From Euryarchaeota archaeon UBA4 (lineage in GTDB: Archaea; Thermoplasmatota; Poseidoniia; Poseidoniales; Thalassarchaeaceae), in NCBI GenBank assembly GCA_002497985.1, contig DAFQ01000013.1:1-25444 (forward strand): a stretch of DNA of 25,444 nt. The letters are read 5' to 3'. The notes beneath the pieces are model-generated. The model was not told the origin of the DNA and did not search any database. It saw only the letters and a list, made by a program, of their open reading frames with translations. Made by a program: the position numbers and the translations under genes. Positions 22,528 to 25,444 of this stretch are shown here, piece after piece (the first letter of the stretch is position 1; each line of letters starts with the position of its first letter).

Positions 22528-25444
22528 ATGACCAACCGTACATCAGCCACCGCCTTGGCTGCAATCATGATCGTCTCTCTGTTCGCAGGCTTCGCTGTAG
22601 CGAACGACGCGAACACGGGCGGCGACGCTGGCGGATCCACATCCACAGCGGCATGGCTCCCGAGCAACAGCTCCACCTACTACGGCAACCTCTCATCATC
22701 CGATACCAACGACTACTACGGATTCAACATGAGCAACTCCACGGCAATTACCGTGGGCCTGACGTCACCATCCGGCGCAGACTACGACCTCTGGCTATAC
22801 AGCTCATCCGGGTCGCAGCTGGACACCAGCTTCACCACTGGCTACGACGAGGTGACCTCGAACGGCACCAGCGTCGGTGGCACCAGCGTGTACGTGAGGG
22901 TGGAGCAGTTCTCTGGATCAGGACAGTACACCATGCAGATCTGGATAACAAACACTAGCACTGGCGGCGGAGGCGGCGGAGGCGGCGGCAACAACTCCAC
23001 TGGCTCAGGGCACGATGCAGGAACGGGCACCGATGCAGGCGGCTCGACTGCCACCGCAATGCAGATCAACGCCACGAACGTCACCTTCTGGGGCAATGTC
23101 CATTCATCCAACGACGCCGATGACTACTACTCGGTCTCCGTCCCATCGAACTACGGGATCAACGCCTCACTGGACTGGAACGGCACATCTACCTCGCCTG
23201 ACCTGGACCTCCTGATTTACGATAGCGCAGGCTCAATCATCACATACAGCTACTACGACAAGCCCGAGAACGCCTCAACGGCTGGCCACGGTGGAACGAC
23301 TGTATTCCTGAGGGTCAACGCATACCTCTCGTTCGGCGGCTCGGCATACTCCTCCGACTACTCACTTCGCCTGGATTTCAGCAACATGTCATCATCCCCG
23401 ATAAACAACCAGAACGACTCCGGGACCGGAGGGGACGCCGGGAACGACGTCTACAACTCAACTCCCGTACAAACCAACTCGGGCGCCAACGACTTCACTG
23501 GGTGGATGTCAGTTAACGGGGACTCGGACGACTTCTACGTCTTCTCAGTGCCAAATGACCACGGGATAGCGATCAACCTAAGCTCGAACCCGTCCGAACT
23601 GGTAGCCTACATCGTCATTGGGTACGAGTCAAACCTCTCCACCATTGACTACTCTACGAACCTCAATGGGAACGAGGACGTCACCTCGAATGGGTCAGTG
23701 GTCCAGGGGGAGAGCATCCTCATGAGGGTCGTCGCATACACCGGTGAGGGATTCTACAACTTCACGGTCAACATGTTCTCACTAGACGCCGACGGCGATG
23801 GCTGGTGGGACACCGTGGAGAACAACTGCGGAACTGACCCCAACGACTACAACGACGTCCCAGTAGATACGGACTCCGATGGGATATGCGATGGCATGGA
23901 CTCCGACGACGACGCTGACGGCTACGAGGACTTCAACGACACGTTCCCTCTCGACCCCAACGAGTGGGTAGACACTGACTCAGACGGCGTAGGCGACAAC
24001 GCCGACGACGACGATGACGGCGACGGCTGGACGGACAGCATGGAGTACCAGTGCAACTCCGACCCACTATACGCATCGAGCGTCCCTTCGGACATCGACT
24101 CGGACGGCACGTGCGACGTACTGGACGATGATGACGACGCCGATGGCTACCTGGACGTGGACGACGCATTCCCCCTAGATCCCTCCGAGTGGATGGACAC
24201 GGACTCGGACGGCCTAGGGGACAACGCCGACGAGGACGATGACGGCGACGGATTCTCCGACGCGGTCGAGACCACGTGCGGCTCGGACCCACTGATGTCC
24301 TCCTCTGTGCCCACGGACACGGACCTCGACGGCTCCTGTGATACAGTAGACGGCGACGACGACAACGACGGCTTCCCGGACTCGCAGGACGACTTCCCCC
24401 TCAACCCCAACGAGTGGGTGGACACGGACGGGGACACCATCGGCGACAACGCCGACGAGGACGATGACGGCGACGGCTGGATGGATTCTTCCGACGCATT
24501 CCCTCTGGACCCAGCCGAGTGGGTTGACAACGACAACGACGGGCAAGGGGACAACTCCGACGAGGACGACGACAACGACGGGTGGTCAGATTCCGACGAG
24601 GCGACCTGCGGAAGCGACCCCTTCTCGCAATTCAGCCAGCCTGATGACTTCGACGCCGACCACACATGCGATGTAATGGATTCGGACGACGACAACGACG
24701 GCGTCCCGGACGCCGATGACATGTTCCAATTCGACGTGACCGAGTGGATGGATACCGACTTCGACTCGATCGGCGACAACGCCGACGATGACGATGACGG
24801 CGACGGGTGGTCCGACACCGTGGAGCCGAATTGCGGGACTGACCCGATGGACGCCAACTCAATCCCCCTTGACACGGACGCTGACAACGCCTGTGACCCT
24901 CTGGACCCGGATGATGACAACGACATGGTCCCGGACTTCGAAGATGCCTTCCCTCTGGACTCCTCCGAGTCAATGGACACAGATGGAGATGGAGTGGGCA
25001 ACAACGCCGACAATGACGACGATGGGGACGAATGGACGGACTCAAGCGAGGACATATGCATGACAGAGCCACTATCGGCCTCGTCCGTTCCCGTGGACAC
25101 CGACGGCAACGGCGCTTGCGACGTCATTGACCCGGACAACGACGGCGACGGCGTAGTCGACGAGTCCGACGCATTCCCGCTGGACCCAGATGAGTGGGAG
25201 GACAGGAACAAGGACGGTCTCGGGGACAACGCACACCCCCTCACGATTGGGGACAAGATGAAGCTCAACCCCGGCCTCACCGCATTGGTGCTGATCGTCG
25301 TACTGGCCTCCATCGGCGCATCCGTGGCGATGGTGCTGGCACGCAGCAAGAAGAAGGAAGACGTGTGGGCCGACGACTCCTATGACAGGTACCAGGGGCA
25401 GGACGCAGCCTTCGACGCCCCCGCTATCCCAGACCCTCCCGAGA
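22528..25444 (+). CDS. Large surface protein with three PPC-like domains and TSP3-like calcium repeats (cut by window edge)
   Basis: An open frame of 972 codons that continues past the right edge. A signal peptide (about 1-26, ending near FAVAND) is followed by three beta-sandwich PPC-like domains (about 35-140, 165-290, 300-418). Each is introduced by a GxDAG segment, and a run of nine glycines (146-154) separates the first two. Residues 420-902 are an aspartate-rich array of DxDxDG loops resembling thrombospondin type 3 repeats, which bind calcium. A membrane helix (about 917-938) and an RSKKK cytoplasmic start follow, and the tail is incomplete. Sequons for N-glycosylation are dense. The layout suggests an adhesin, stalk or S-layer-associated protein; no enzyme domain is visible. 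Asp and Asn codons here are nearly all GAC and AAC. Confidence 0.9.
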   Translation, partial: MTNRTSATALAAIMIVSLFAGFAVANDANTGGDAGGSTSTAAWLPSNSSTYYGNLSSSDTNDYYGFNMSNSTAITVGLTSPSGADYDLWLYSSSGSQLDTSFTTGYDEVTSNGTSVGGTSVYVRVEQFSGSGQYTMQIWITNTSTGGGGGGGGGNNSTGSGHDAGTGTDAGGSTATAMQINATNVTFWGNVHSSNDADDYYSVSVPSNYGINASLDWNGTSTSPDLDLLIYDSAGSIITYSYYDKPENASTAGHGGTTVFLRVNAYLSFGGSAYSSDYSLRLDFSNMSSSPINNQNDSGTGGDAGNDVYNSTPVQTNSGANDFTGWMSVNGDSDDFYVFSVPNDHGIAINLSSNPSELVAYIVIGYESNLSTIDYSTNLNGNEDVTSNGSVVQGESILMRVVAYTGEGFYNFTVNMFSLDADGDGWWDTVENNCGTDPNDYNDVPVDTDSDGICDGMDSDDDADGYEDFNDTFPLDPNEWVDTDSDGVGDNADDDDDGDGWTDSMEYQCNSDPLYASSVPSDIDSDGTCDVLDDDDDADGYLDVDDAFPLDPSEWMDTDSDGLGDNADEDDDGDGFSDAVETTCGSDPLMSSSVPTDTDLDGSCDTVDGDDDNDGFPDSQDDFPLNPNEWVDTDGDTIGDNADEDDDGDGWMDSSDAFPLDPAEWVDNDNDGQGDNSDEDDDNDGWSDSDEATCGSDPFSQFSQPDDFDADHTCDVMDSDDDNDGVPDADDMFQFDVTEWMDTDFDSIGDNADDDDDGDGWSDTVEPNCGTDPMDANSIPLDTDADNACDPLDPDDDNDMVPDFEDAFPLDSSESMDTDGDGVGNNADNDDDGDEWTDSSEDICMTEPLSASSVPVDTDGNGACDVIDPDNDGDGVVDESDAFPLDPDEWEDRNKDGLGDNAHPLTIGDKMKLNPGLTALVLIVVLASIGASVAMVLARSKKKEDVWADDSYDRYQGQDAAFDAPAIPDPPE
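23785..25233 (+). repeat. TSP3-like coding repeat array, 225-bp period
   Basis: Six copies of a 75-residue unit. Each has a cysteine sub-repeat (C-x19-C, with SDP or TDP after the first Cys and DTDxDG before the second) and a sub-repeat of the form DAFPLDPxEWxDTDxDGxGDNA. First cysteines are at 23827, 24052, 24277, 24607, 24832 and 25057; their partners lie exactly 60 bases on. Four intervals are 225 bp. The third is 330 bp because one extra 35-residue AFPLDP sub-repeat is present around 24478-24582. Confidence 0.88.

Noticed and set aside
24147..25349. 400-codon serine/proline-rich open frame on the minus strand
   Set aside because: It is the antisense shadow of the Asp-rich repeats: the GAC and GAT repeats read backwards as Ser/Val/Leu codons. 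The plus-strand frame has a signal peptide, domains and a membrane anchor.
1..25444. CRISPR arrays, insertion sequences, integrases, restriction or other defence genes
   Set aside because: None found: no spaced direct repeats outside coding repeats, no transposase or integrase motifs, and nearly every stretch is explained by the genes listed.

Overview
The window reads as a compact archaeal chromosome segment, most likely from a planktonic marine euryarchaeon of the Marine Group II (Poseidoniales) type. Seen directly: archaeal-type information-processing genes (RNA polymerase subunit Rpo11/L, aEF-1beta paired with a small zinc-ribbon protein, TruD, an archaeal-style AsnRS, archaeal RNase P RNA), tRNAs with encoded CCA, very short intergenic gaps and frequent AGG arginine codons. 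The lineage is inferred from this mix plus very large secreted peptidase and surface-protein genes beside acyl-CoA catabolism genes; no database search was possible.

Layout. 1-1269 (-): N-terminal part of an RND/MMPL-family membrane protein that runs off the left edge. 1360-3038 (+): rpoL and truD. 3487-3039 (-): zinc-ribbon protein and aEF-1beta. 3604-4056 (+): a cupin. 4805-4059 (-): RlmE-type rRNA methyltransferase. 4858-5778 (+): a secreted, membrane-anchored thioredoxin-like protein. 8019-5747 (-): a run of membrane thioredoxin, VKOR and NAD-dependent sugar epimerase. 8159-11380 (+): a full-length RND/MMPL protein. 11709-11412 (-): RNase P RNA, which explains the protein-free stretch before rpiA. 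11817-15297 (+): rpiA, tRNA-Lys(CTT), asnS and an isovaleryl-CoA-dehydrogenase-like acyl-CoA dehydrogenase. 15373-15298 (-): tRNA-Gln(TTG). 15460-21561 (+): a 2033-residue secreted subtilase. 21609-22457 (+): 3-hydroxyacyl-CoA dehydrogenase. 22528 to the right edge (+): a surface protein with three PPC-like domains and a regular calcium-loop (TSP3-like) array, then a membrane anchor.

How it fits together. The right half suggests a protein-consuming heterotroph: a cell-anchored giant protease outside, and acyl-CoA and 3-hydroxyacyl-CoA dehydrogenases inside that could feed on amino-acid or fatty-acid carbon. The VKOR/thioredoxin pair and the separate secreted WCEVC protein form an extracytoplasmic thiol-disulfide set. 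The exported proteins carry spaced cysteine pairs (six exact C-x19-C pairs in the last gene) that are plausible clients. The left half is mainly housekeeping (transcription, translation, RNA modification). I saw no insertion sequence, CRISPR array, integrase or other mobile element. I found no clear new defence or biosynthetic system; the most distinctive material is the exoprotein and disulfide set and the surface-protein repeat array.
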